A stretch of 64,000 bases of DNA, taken from UBA6912 sp963792895 (GTDB taxonomy: Bacteria; Actinomycetota; Acidimicrobiia; Spongiisociales; UBA5794). Location: contig CAWBYA010000006.1 in assembly GCA_963792895.1 (NCBI GenBank), positions 248,001 through 312,000 of the forward strand, written 5' to 3'. The stretch's first letter is position 1, and the number at the start of each line of letters is the position of its first letter. The position numbers were made by a program, and so were the translations under genes. Below are positions 52,948 through 62,591 of the stretch, piece after piece. Below the pieces are notes generated by a model. It saw only the letters and a list, made by a program, of their open reading frames with translations. It ran no database searches and was not told the origin of the DNA.

Positions 52948-53433
52948 TCAGCCGACCGTGTATGCCGCACGTGCCGCCGCGATGATGCGCCTGGCGTCGT
53001 CTGCACCACTCCACCCCAGCGCCGCCGTCTTCTTGTCCTCGAGGTCCTTGTAGACCGAGAAGAAGTGCTGGAGCTCGAGGCGGAGGAGACGAGGAATGTC
53101 GTCGACGTCGCGCAAGTCGTCCCATCGCGGATCCTCGTCCGGCACGGCGATGACCTTGTGGTCCGGGTCACCCTGATCCTCCATCAGGAACACCCCGATG
53201 GGGCGAACACGAATGCGGCATCCCGGAAACGTCGGCTCACCGACGAGCACCAAGACGTCGAGCGGGTCGCCGTCTTCCGCGAGCGTGTGGGGAATGAATC
53301 CGTAATCCGCCGGGTAGCGGGTCGCCGTGAAGAGCATCCGGTCGAGGAACACCTCGCCGGTCTCGTGGTCCATCTCGTATTTGTTGCGGCTGCCCCGGGG
53401 GATCTCAACCACCATCACGATCGGCTCTGCCAT
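52948..53433 (-). CDS. ppa: Inorganic pyrophosphatase, soluble type I
   Basis: A 161-residue family I pyrophosphatase that hydrolyses PPi and drives biosynthetic reactions. It has the N-terminal VVEIPRGSRNKYE, the metal-binding signature EDGDPLDVLV and the conserved DPRWDD and HFFSVYKDLE. ATG 53433 is preferred with GAGGTG upstream; GTG 53436 adds one residue. It is the first gene of a pair with the APC transporter. Confidence 0.95.
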   Translation of the reverse strand: MAEPIVMVVEIPRGSRNKYEMDHETGEVFLDRMLFTATRYPADYGFIPHTLAEDGDPLDVLVLVGEPTFPGCRIRVRPIGVFLMEDQGDPDHKVIAVPDEDPRWDDLRDVDDIPRLLRLELQHFFSVYKDLEDKKTAALGWSGADDARRIIAAARAAYTVG

Positions 53434-53436
53434 CAC

Positions 53437-53872
53437 ACCTCGATCGAACGCGAAGACCGAAATCTACCGGTCTCGACGGCCTCGACGGCGGACGGCGGTT
53501 CGTCATCCGTCGGGGAACGCCGGAGGGATCACGATCAGCGAGACCCTTTCCGTCGCGAGCGTGACCGGGATAGCGGCGCACCCCGTCAACCATTGTGTTC
53601 GTTTGACAACCGACCGAGTGAGGAAGGAGCACGACGGGAGGGTTCTGGATCATCCTCCTCGGGCAACCCGAAGCCGGTCGGGGATCGCAGAGCGCAGCGA
53701 TGCGAGAGGGATCATGCCGGCGAGGCGAGCCGTCGTCCCGGCGCCCTTCGCCGCATCAAGCGCTCCGCATACGAGCCCACACCGGGCCATCGAAGGACGG
53801 CCCTGCGCATTCATCGTCAGCTCCCACCGAGGTCGCCCAGCCGGTCGGGGGGGCGGCGGCGGGAGGTCCGGG
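53437..53872. other. Long intergenic region upstream of kgd
   Basis: About 436 bases between the divergent pyrophosphatase and kgd. It contains a consensus-like TTGACA at 53603-53608 and an AAGGAGC at 53624-53630, but no start codon or frame that fits them. Open frames on either strand have mixed third-position use and no recognisable protein. It may hold a regulatory RNA or only control sequence. Confidence 0.4.
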
Positions 53873-53878
53873 TACGAT
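53873..53878 (+). promoter_or_regulatory. Candidate -10 box for a leaderless kgd transcript
   Basis: TACGAT is followed by 6 bases and ATG 53885. There is no Shine-Dalgarno sequence. Confidence 0.45.
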
Positions 53879-53884
53879 GACGGC

Positions 53885-56800
53885 ATGCCGAACGATGCCA
53901 ACCCTGCACCCGAGGACTTCGGATCGAACGCCTGGATCGTCGAGGAGATGTACGAGCGCTACCAGGCGTCGCCCTCCTCGGTGAGCGACGCATGGCGCAC
54001 CTACTTCGAGGGCGGGGTGAATGTCGCTGTCACGCCGACGACCACTGCGGCGCTGTCCGCGTCTCCAGACGGCAACGGCGAGACGACGGTTCAACCGTCA
54101 CACTCCGCTCCCGTGCAACAGGAGCCGTCGCCGATCCGCACCCCCACAGCCAACCCAGCCGTCACCACGTCGCGCCTGCCGGCATCTCCGGCGGCCGACC
54201 CCGCGACCGCACCGGCGACACCCGCACCGCCGGCCGGGTCGGAGAACGAGGACGAGGAAGTGCTGCGAGGCGCTGCCGCAGTGATCGCCGAGCGAATGGA
54301 CGCCAGCCGCGAGCTCCCAACGGCGACATCCGTGCGGACGTTCCCCGCCAAGTTGCTGGAGGTCAACCGCCGAATTCTCAACAACCAGCTGAGCCGGCGC
54401 CCCGACGGCGGCAAGGTCAGCTTCACGCATCTCATCGGGTGGGCCGTCGTGCGAGCACTCAGTGAATTTCCGTCGATGAATGCGGCGTATCGCGAGATCG
54501 ACGGGGTGCCCAACCGCGTTGCCTACCAGCACATCAACCTCGGGCTCGCGATGGACATGCCGAAGCGAGGCGGAGGCCGCACGCTGCTCGTCCCCAACCT
54601 GAAGAACGTGGACGAGATGATCTTCAGTGAGTACTGGGAGGCCTACGAAGCGACGGTCAGCAGGGTACGGGCCGGCACGATCACCCCCGACGACTTCGCA
54701 GGAACGACGGCGACGCTCACCAACCCAGGCACTGTAGGCACCGTGCAATCGGTCCCCCGTCTGATGCCCGAGCAGGGAGTCATCATCGGGGTCGGCCGCA
54801 TCGGCTACCCCCCGGAGTACGAGGGCTCGGATCCGAAGACGCTCGCCGGAGCGGGCATCGGGCGAACGGTGACGATGACCAGCACCTACGACCACCGCAT
54901 CATCCAGGGCGCCGAGAGCGGCATGTTCCTCGGCCGCATCCACCGGCTGTTGCTCGGCGACGACGGCTTCTACGACGACGTCTTCCGGTCGATGCGCATC
55001 CCCTACGTGCCGGCGAGATGGGCCGTCGACGCCAATCCGCCTCCCGGAAGCCAGCAATGGGCCGAGAAGCAGGCCAGGGTGTTCCAGCTCATCAACATCT
55101 ACCGGGTACGTGGCCATTTGATCGCCGACCTCGACCCGCTGCGCCAGAAGCCGCCGAACATCCACCCCGAGCTGGATCCCCTCACCTATGGGCTGAGCAT
55201 CTGGGACCTCGAGCGGGAGTTCGCAACCGGAGGGCTGGCGGGCCGTACCCGCATGGCACTCGGTGAGATCCTCGGGTTGCTGCGCGATGCCTACTGCCGG
55301 ACGTCTGGCATCGAGTACATGCACATCCAGGAGCCGGACCAGAAGCTCTGGATCCAGCAGCACGCCGAGATACGCCAGGAGCCGTTCCGCAACGAGGAGC
55401 AGATACGGCTGCTGCGCAAGCTCACCGAGGCGGAGACGTTCGAACGGTTCCTGCACACCAAGTTCCTCGGCGCCAAGCGGTTCAGCCTCGAGGGAGCAGA
55501 GTCGTTCATTCCGCTGCTCGACGGCCTGCTGAACACGGCTGCCGACTTCGGCATCGAGGAGGTCGTGCTCGGCATGGCGCATCGCGGCAGGCTCAACGTC
55601 CTCGCCAACATCGTCCACAAGCCGCTGCCGATGATCTTTCGCGAGTTCGTCGGTCACGACGATCCGGAAGAGGACGCCGGGTTCTCCGGCGACGTCAAGT
55701 ATCACCTCGGGGCGCGAGGCGAGCACGTCACGAGGGACGGGCGCAAGATGGCCGTCGAGGTGGTGGCCAACCCGAGCCATCTCGAGGCTGTGGATCCCGT
55801 ACTCGAGGGTGTCACCCGCGCAAAACAGGACATGCGGGGTCTCGGGGCCGAAGACATCGTCCTCCCCGTGCTCATCCACGGCGACGCCGCCTTCTCCGGG
55901 CAGGGAGTCGTCGCCGAGACGCTGAACCTGTCCCAGCTGCAGGGCTATTCAACCGGCGGGACGGTCCACCTGGTCGTGAACAACCAGGTGGGGTTCACCA
56001 CTTCTGCTCGCGATGCTCGATCCAGCTTCTACGCCACCGATGTCGCGAAAGCCGTGCAGGCGCCGATCTTCCACGTCAACGGCGACGATCCGGAAGCTGT
56101 GATCCGGATGGCGAAGATGGCATTCGGATTCAGGGAGGCTTTCCACAAGGACGTCGTGATCGACCTCGTGTGCTATCGCAGGCTCGGCCACAACGAGGGC
56201 GACGAGCCCACGTACACGCAGCCGAAGATGTACAAGCTGATCGACCGGCACCCGTCGGTGCTCGAGGTCTACGCCGAGAGGCTCGTGTCCGAGGGCGTGC
56301 TCACCGAGGACCAGGTCGCCGAGATCGTCGCCGAGTACCGCTCGGTGCTGGATGGCGCCCTCGCAGCAGCGCGCGACGTGGTGCCGCGACCGCTCGAGCC
56401 TCACGGCCCGTCAACCACGCCGATCGTCACGAAGGTCGGGGCAGCACGGCTGGCGTCCATCGAGTCGAGCCTTCGCGAGCTCCCGGACGGGTTCACGACC
56501 CACCCGAAGATAGGCAAACTGCTCAACGACCAGACCCGCCTCTTCGCCGAAGGGTTCGTGGACTGGGCGCTCGCTGAGGCGCTCGCCTTCGGGACGCTCT
56601 CCCTCGAGGGGCGGCGTATCCGCCTCGCCGGCGAGGACTCGCAGCGTGGCACGTTCTCCCATCGACACGCCGTGCTCGTCGACTACGAGACTGAGAACGA
56701 GTACACGCCGCTCCAGCACCTCCACTCGGAGCAGGCGCCGATCAAGATCTATGACAGCCTTCTCTCGGAGTTCGCTGCGATGGGCTTCGAGTACGGCTAT

Positions 56801-57568
56801 TCGGTCGCCGCTCCCGATGCGCTGGTGCTGTGGGAGGCGCAGTTCGGCGACTTCGTCAACGGCGCCCAAGTCGTCATCGACCAGTTCCTCGCATCCGGCA
56901 TGGACAAGTGGAACCAAACGAGCGGCGTCGTCCTGCTGCTCCCCCACGGTTTCGAAGGGCAGGGACCGGAGCATTCGAGCGCCCGCCTCGAACGCTTCCT
57001 GCAGAACGCAGCCGAAGACAACATGCGCATCGTCGTGCCGAGCACAGCGGGGCAGTACTTCCACCTGCTGCGACTTCAGGCCCTCCACCCGGAGAAGCGG
57101 CCGCTGATCGTGATGACACCCAAGTCGCTGCTGCGCACCCGCGAGTCTTTCAGCCCGCACCCGGAGTTGAGCGACGGCGCCTTCCTTCCCGTCATCCCCG
57201 ACGAAACCGTCACGGCAGGTGCCAGGCGGGTCGTGATGTGTGCGGGCAAGGTCTACTACGACCTTGCCCACCATCGGGCGAAACACGAGATCGACGATGT
57301 CGCCCTCGTACGCGTCGAGCTGCTCTATCCGTTCCCGGCCGACACTCTGGAAAAGGTGCTGGCACCGTACGGTGACGCCGAGTTGGTGTGGGCCCAAGAG
57401 GAGCCGGCCAACATGGGGGCGTGGCGGTTCATGTCGCGCTACCTGTTCGTCGAGGCAGGACGGTCGAGCCGCGGCATCTACCGCAGGGAGTCGGCCAGCC
57501 CGGCAACCGGGAACGCAAAGACCCACATTCGCGAGCAGCGCCGGCTCATCGAGCACGCTTTCGACTGA
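53885..57568 (+). CDS. kgd: Multifunctional 2-oxoglutarate decarboxylase/dehydrogenase (Kgd, E2-E1 fusion)
   Basis: A 1227-residue actinobacterial Kgd/OdhA-type enzyme. The N-terminal E1 helix (NAWIVEEMYERYQASPSSVSDAWRTYF) is followed by a Pro/Thr-rich linker, about 50-115. Then comes an E2-type acyltransferase domain (about 115-360, with YDHRIIQGAESGMFLGRI at about 333). The E1 thiamine-diphosphate enzyme occupies about 370-1227, with GDAAFSGQGVVAETLNLS near residue 665 and VNNQVGFTT. There is no lipoyl domain, as is normal for this group. It carries out the 2-oxoglutarate step of the TCA cycle together with a separate lipoyl-bearing E2 and E3. Confidence 0.96.
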   Translation: MPNDANPAPEDFGSNAWIVEEMYERYQASPSSVSDAWRTYFEGGVNVAVTPTTTAALSASPDGNGETTVQPSHSAPVQQEPSPIRTPTANPAVTTSRLPASPAADPATAPATPAPPAGSENEDEEVLRGAAAVIAERMDASRELPTATSVRTFPAKLLEVNRRILNNQLSRRPDGGKVSFTHLIGWAVVRALSEFPSMNAAYREIDGVPNRVAYQHINLGLAMDMPKRGGGRTLLVPNLKNVDEMIFSEYWEAYEATVSRVRAGTITPDDFAGTTATLTNPGTVGTVQSVPRLMPEQGVIIGVGRIGYPPEYEGSDPKTLAGAGIGRTVTMTSTYDHRIIQGAESGMFLGRIHRLLLGDDGFYDDVFRSMRIPYVPARWAVDANPPPGSQQWAEKQARVFQLINIYRVRGHLIADLDPLRQKPPNIHPELDPLTYGLSIWDLEREFATGGLAGRTRMALGEILGLLRDAYCRTSGIEYMHIQEPDQKLWIQQHAEIRQEPFRNEEQIRLLRKLTEAETFERFLHTKFLGAKRFSLEGAESFIPLLDGLLNTAADFGIEEVVLGMAHRGRLNVLANIVHKPLPMIFREFVGHDDPEEDAGFSGDVKYHLGARGEHVTRDGRKMAVEVVANPSHLEAVDPVLEGVTRAKQDMRGLGAEDIVLPVLIHGDAAFSGQGVVAETLNLSQLQGYSTGGTVHLVVNNQVGFTTSARDARSSFYATDVAKAVQAPIFHVNGDDPEAVIRMAKMAFGFREAFHKDVVIDLVCYRRLGHNEGDEPTYTQPKMYKLIDRHPSVLEVYAERLVSEGVLTEDQVAEIVAEYRSVLDGALAAARDVVPRPLEPHGPSTTPIVTKVGAARLASIESSLRELPDGFTTHPKIGKLLNDQTRLFAEGFVDWALAEALAFGTLSLEGRRIRLAGEDSQRGTFSHRHAVLVDYETENEYTPLQHLHSEQAPIKIYDSLLSEFAAMGFEYGYSVAAPDALVLWEAQFGDFVNGAQVVIDQFLASGMDKWNQTSGVVLLLPHGFEGQGPEHSSARLERFLQNAAEDNMRIVVPSTAGQYFHLLRLQALHPEKRPLIVMTPKSLLRTRESFSPHPELSDGAFLPVIPDETVTAGARRVVMCAGKVYYDLAHHRAKHEIDDVALVRVELLYPFPADTLEKVLAPYGDAELVWAQEEPANMGAWRFMSRYLFVEAGRSSRGIYRRESASPATGNAKTHIREQRRLIEHAFD

Positions 57569-57667
57569 GCCCGCCGGACCTCGACAGGCGGAGGAGACAC
57601 CCCATATCCGCACATGCGTGGCTGTGGCACGATGGTTGGGAACAACAGTCGCGACCAGGAGGTCACT

Positions 57668-59104
57668 ATGCGACGACCCCCGTTCTCCCTTCGCTCCATC
57701 GCTGTGCTGGTGATGGCCGCCTGCCTGATTCTCCCGCTGGCCGGCATCGCAGCAGCCGCGCCGGTCACCCCGAGCGGGACGTTCAACGACGACGACGGCA
57801 ACATCCACGAAGGGTTCATCGAAGCGATCGCCGAGCTCGGCATCACCAAGGGCTGCAACCCACCGGCCAACGATGCCTACTGCCCACGCCAGCCGGTCAC
57901 CCGGGCGCAGGCGGCATCGTTCGTGGTGCGCGCCCTCGCAACGCTGGGCCCGGTTCAGATGAACGTCCCCAACGCCTTCGCCGACGACGAGGGCAACGTT
58001 CACGAGCATCAGATCGACGTGCTCGCTTCACTCGGCGTCACGAGAGGATGCAACCCGCCGCTCAACACCAACTACTGCCCCGACGCAACGATGACTCGCG
58101 GCCAGATGGCGGCCTTCCTGACCCGAGCCTTCGGCTACGTGGACGATGACCCCGCCGACAACCGCTTCACCGACGATGACGGCTCGATCTTCGAGACCGA
58201 CATCGAGGCGCTGGCTGCCGCCGGCGTGACGCTCGGCTGCAACCCGCCCGCCAACACGGAGTTCTGCCCAACTGACCCCGTCTACCGCGATCAGATGGCG
58301 TCGTTCCTGGGCAGGGCGCTCGGGTTGACGCCCCTCACGCCGCCCTCCGTGGCAACGGCGGCGTTCGTCACCCCGTTCTTCATGGTCGATCAGCCTGTGC
58401 AGACGGGGCCTTACCTCGTGGCCGTGGCTCGGTACGTGCCGATGGGCACGGCGACGCCGGATACTGCGGTAGCCCAGCTCCTCGCCGGACCAACAGACGA
58501 CGAGATGAACGCGCAGACCCCCGCCTTCTCGACGGCGATCCCCGACGGCACGGTGCTCCTCGACCTCACCATCGTTGGCGGGGTCGCCACCGTCGACCTC
58601 TCGGGGACGTTCGACGACGGGGGCGGTTCGTTCTCGATGCTCTCCCGGCTGGGCCAGCTCACGTTCACGCTCGTCCAGTACGACGACGTCGACGAGGTGA
58701 TGCTCGAGCTCGACGGTGTCCCGGTGACGCTCTTCTCATCGGAGGGCGTCGACATATCGGGCGGTCTCGATCCCGCGTTCTTCTTCGACACGGGCGTGAT
58801 GCCGGAGCTGCTCGCAACGTCGCCGGCGTGGTGGCAGTTTGTCGAGAGTCCTGTGGAGGTCACCGGATGGTCCCGAGCGTTCGAAGCGACATTCCTCTAC
58901 ACCCTGACAGATGACGACGGGCTCCCGCTCGCTGAGGGCTTCATCACCGGCGGCGGCGCCGGTCCAGAGTTCTTGGAGTTCTCGTTCTCGGTGCCGTTCG
59001 ACGTCGACCGCCGCCAGCTAGGTGAGCTGATCCTGTACAACGAATCTGCCAAAGACGGCAGCATCGTCGACTTGAGGGAGACACCGATCTGGCTGGAACC
59101 ATGA
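57668..59104 (+). CDS. Exported SLH-like repeat protein with GerMN and Gmad2 domains
   Basis: A 478-residue secreted protein. A signal peptide (residues 1-30, cleaved near AAA-AP) precedes three SLH-like repeats (about 37-92, 103-156, 165-220). Each repeat carries GCNPPxNxxxCP, so has a Cys pair, followed by V/MTRxQMAxFL.RA. A GerMN domain (about 230-375; TAVAQLLAGPTDDE, VATVDLSGTFDDGGG) and a C-terminal Gmad2 Ig-like domain (about 395-478; SPVEVTGWSRAFEATF) complete it. The SLH part should anchor it to the cell wall. ATG 57668 has AGGAGGTCACT upstream. GerMN-Gmad2 pairs are known from spore and wall proteins; the role here is unknown. Confidence 0.88.
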   Translation: MRRPPFSLRSIAVLVMAACLILPLAGIAAAAPVTPSGTFNDDDGNIHEGFIEAIAELGITKGCNPPANDAYCPRQPVTRAQAASFVVRALATLGPVQMNVPNAFADDEGNVHEHQIDVLASLGVTRGCNPPLNTNYCPDATMTRGQMAAFLTRAFGYVDDDPADNRFTDDDGSIFETDIEALAAAGVTLGCNPPANTEFCPTDPVYRDQMASFLGRALGLTPLTPPSVATAAFVTPFFMVDQPVQTGPYLVAVARYVPMGTATPDTAVAQLLAGPTDDEMNAQTPAFSTAIPDGTVLLDLTIVGGVATVDLSGTFDDGGGSFSMLSRLGQLTFTLVQYDDVDEVMLELDGVPVTLFSSEGVDISGGLDPAFFFDTGVMPELLATSPAWWQFVESPVEVTGWSRAFEATFLYTLTDDDGLPLAEGFITGGGAGPEFLEFSFSVPFDVDRRQLGELILYNESAKDGSIVDLRETPIWLEP

Positions 59105-59138
59105 ACTGAACGCGGAGAGGCGCAGGAGGTCGACCAAG

Positions 59139-62100
59139 CTACTCGAGGGTCACGTCCGCCGCGGAGAAACGTACCTCGATTCGGCTGACTGCACCGGTAC
59201 GACCGAAGACGTGCCGGCTCAGCTCGCGGCCGAGCCCCGTTCCGGCGACGGGATCGGCCCGTCCGTCGCTGAACACAGCAGTGACCGCAGCCTCGGCGTC
59301 GGCCACGGAGATGATCACGGGCACCTGGCATACGGTCAGCGCGGCTGATCCAGGACGGAGCGTGACGGTCTGCGGAGTCCCGTCGACCGCGAGAAGCTGC
59401 CACTGCGCCTCGCCGGTGAGCAACTCGCGACGGCGCAGCAGGATCGGGTCGAAGCGCAGCTCTCCTTCGCCAACCCAGATTCCCAGCTCGCCGGGACGGG
59501 TGAGGATCTCTTCCTTCACCTGCCCGGTCATGCCTGGTTGCTGGGCACCGGCCCCGCTGGGCGTATGGCTGTACGGGTCGATGGGGAATGCGCCGTACTC
59601 GGCAGCACGCTTGTTGAACCCGATCCCTGCTCGCACGCGGTAGTAGCTGCGGCGAAGCCGATCGATCACCTCGTTGGCTGCGCCGCTGCGGTGTGCGACG
59701 ACGACGCACTCCTGCACCGCAACCAGCAGTTTGGACACCATGTGCCAGTAGATGGAGCCCAGGCCCTCATAGGCGTACATCGTGCCCGAGCGGCCGGTGA
59801 AGGAATGGTGATCGAACACCACCTCATAGGCGTCGAGAACGTCGCTCCGGTTCGCCGCCGCCAGCTCGTGCCATCGCTCCTCAGCCTCGAGCCGGTCGAG
59901 CGCACCTTCGAGGGAAGCCGCATTCGCGAAGTCAGCGTGGAAGTGATGCACTCCGTCGAGGTCCGTCGTGACGATGCTGGTCTCCTGCGCCGCAACGAGC
60001 GCGGTGAGGAGTGGGTTGCCGGCGATGAGTGTGTCCGGGATCACGTTCTTGTCGCAGAACGATCGAAGACGGCGCTCGGGATAGAGCATGAAGCTGGCTT
60101 GGTCGTCGCGGTACAGCGAGCTGGCGAACAGCGCATCCACGACATCTGCGCTGTCCACCGCATCCAGCAATCCCGAGCTGAGCACCGCGACCTGGCCCTC
60201 CAGCATCTCGTCGAGGTGGCGCACGAAGGCACCCGAGCCGTCCGGAGGAAAGCCGATCACGTTGTACGAGTGGTAGAGGCCGTCGGGCCGCCGGCTGTGC
60301 CGGATCGTTGCGTCGAGGTGGGCGATCCCCACCGCACAGAGGTCGGCGACGGAAGCCACAGCGATGTCCGAGGTCCCGGTGAACCCTGACGCGTAGACCT
60401 CCGAGCGGTAGTCCGAGAATGACTGCCCGAGCTCATCGAGGAGCGTCTTGCGGTCTCGGTCGGTGACCTGGGACTCCGTGAGCGTTGGGTGGCGGCGTAG
60501 AATGCCCGTCACCTCGTCGAGCCACGAAGCGACCTCCGTCGACACGAGCACCGTCTCACCATCGAGACGGCTGCATGTCGACCCAAGCCACGCCAGATAT
60601 CGCCGCAGGAACGAGAGCGTGACCATCGACAGCCCGTAACCCACGAGTGCATTGTTGGCGTCGTTCCACTCGGGCCGCTGGGTATTCATCCAGATGCCGC
60701 CGCCCGCCACGTAGTTCGAGAGCTTGGCGAGCGCCGGTACGAGGAGCTTCTCGAGGAGCGTCACCGAGTGGACACTGCCGTGTTGGTCCCACAGCAGCTT
60801 GCCATCACCGCCGACGGCGGCGACCCGTTCGGCGGTTCGCTCCGCAGCCTCTGCGTCGTAGCGAATCGTCGAATGGGGATCGGCCACGATCTCCTCGTAG
60901 GGGGCGAGGCGGTAGGGCACGTCTGCGTACGCGAACAGCGGGCGGTTCACCAGGCCGGCAATGGCGCCGGGGGTGAGTCGATCGGCTGCTTCGAGCAGTG
61001 GGAGCAAGTACGCCATCTGATGGTCGCCCCAGTAGCCGATGTTGCTCCATGGATCGTCCGGCTCCGGAACCTCCCACTCGATGCCGTCGCTCGTGATGCG
61101 GTAAGGATTGAAGCCGTCTGGCGTGGATGCGTTGACGAACAGCGAGATGACCCCGGGCAGGTACTCCGGGAAGCTCCGGCAGAGCGCCTCCCAGTTCTGG
61201 AAGATGTCGCGCCAGTTCCCCTCGTAGTGGAGCGCCGGTTTGCCGTCGTCATCCTTGACCTGAATCGAGAACTGGTTCCACGGCCTGCTCGGGTCACCGT
61301 GCCGCCTGGAGAAGCTGAGCGGAAGGTATTCAGTGGCGAGACGCTCCAGATCTGGGTTGCCGGTCGCGGCCGCATGGACGATCAGGTCACTGCGCTCGAT
61401 GTCCTGCGGCAACGACGCCAGCATCATGGAGCACGTGGCGGCAAGAGGCCGGTTGCGCTTGGCCACGAAGTCGGCGAAGTCCGCCGAGCGGATCCGGTAC
61501 CCGGAGGAGAACACGCCTCCCCGCATGACGTTGAACAGGACGTTGGCGAAGTGGTGGGTGGAGGCACGGTCGTCACCTGTCCGCTGGACCCCGTCGGCTG
61601 CGGCGACCCGCGCCTCTGAGTTGGCGCCTTCCGGTACGCACCGAATCGTCCAGCTCGGCTGCAATGTTGGGGCTCGACGCAAGCCGGCGCCGCAGGCCAG
61701 TCACGGCGCCGTGGTCTTTGGCGACATCCGCAACGATGTGCCACGAGGTCGTGGTGCCTGGATCCAAAGCAAGTCTCGCCGTCACCAAATGCGCCCCAGG
61801 CCGGCCGGTCAGCAGCCCGACGGGGGGTCGTATCGTCCCGACCGGAGCGCCGCCGCCCTGCTATCGATGGTCGTGACGGCGCCCGGAGGGCCCGACGACC
61901 AGGTGACCGTCGCCCGCAACGCCTCCGCAGGCATCGCTCGATCCACGATGAGCGCCTCGAGCGTGTGCAGGGCGAGGCTCAGACGATCGTCGACGATCTC
62001 GCTCCGCTTGTAGGCGTTCGTGAGGTTGCTGCGCGTCCGGTAGGTGGGGGGGTCCAGCCCGTACGGGAGGACATTGAGCAGCCCGTCGACCAGGTCGACC

Positions 62101-62591
62101 TCGACGAGGCCGGCCCCGACGTTGCGAAGATGCGAGGTGCGAATGAACCCGAAGACCTCGCTCGTCGACCAGCGATAGCCGAACACGAGGCCGAGTTCCT
62201 CGTTCAACTCCTCGAACAGCACGCTGTCGCCTACCACCGTCTTGGCTATGGACCTCCGTGAGCCGGGCGGGTGGCATCGGTCGAAGGGCTCCCACAACGT
62301 CTCAGCGGCCCCATTGCGCACCCTCATCACCGTCACCGGGCCGGTGATGCCTGCAGCCAGATGCAGCCGGTCGTCTGTCTCGTATGGGAAGAGTGCGTTG
62401 GCCGCATCACGTCGCCCCGCCGTGAGCCCTCCGCTGCTCGATACGAAAAGCCAGTGATCCGAGTCGCTCACGATGCTCATCAGGAACGGGGCCATCTGAG
62501 TCACGTCGGGGATGACGTAGTGCCCTACCCCGTCGATCTCGACGAGACCTTCGTCGAGATCTCCCAGGTTCGGGGTCTGCGAAGCGCTCAT
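59139..62591 (-). pseudogene. Very large protein of probable carbohydrate metabolism, two compensating frame breaks
   Basis: One protein of about 1150 residues is encoded in three pieces. From ATG 62591 (MSASQTPNLGDLDEGLVEIDG) it reads to a stop at 61809. The homology-like text continues in another frame from a six-C run at about 61,830 (VTARLALDPGTTTSWHIVADV). It then returns to the first frame near 61,650 (PEGANSEARVAAADGVQ) and stays open to 59139. The long part has Trp- and Tyr-rich helical text (GNWRDIFQNWEAL, DDPWSNIGYWGDHQ) suggesting an (alpha/alpha)6 barrel, as in glycoside phosphorylases and hydrolases. Its ATG overlaps the GH3 gene stop (ATGA), supporting a glycan role. The family name is not recognised. 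Confidence 0.65.

Noticed and set aside
53650..53901. An 83-codon minus-strand frame upstream of kgd, with plausible-looking text in its second half
   Set aside because: Only about two thirds of third positions are G or C, below the neighbours. It would overlap the kgd start and has no ribosome-binding site or promoter.
54098..55879. A ~590-codon minus-strand open frame inside kgd
   Set aside because: Antisense of the E2/E1 core of Kgd; composition is biased and no family is recognisable.
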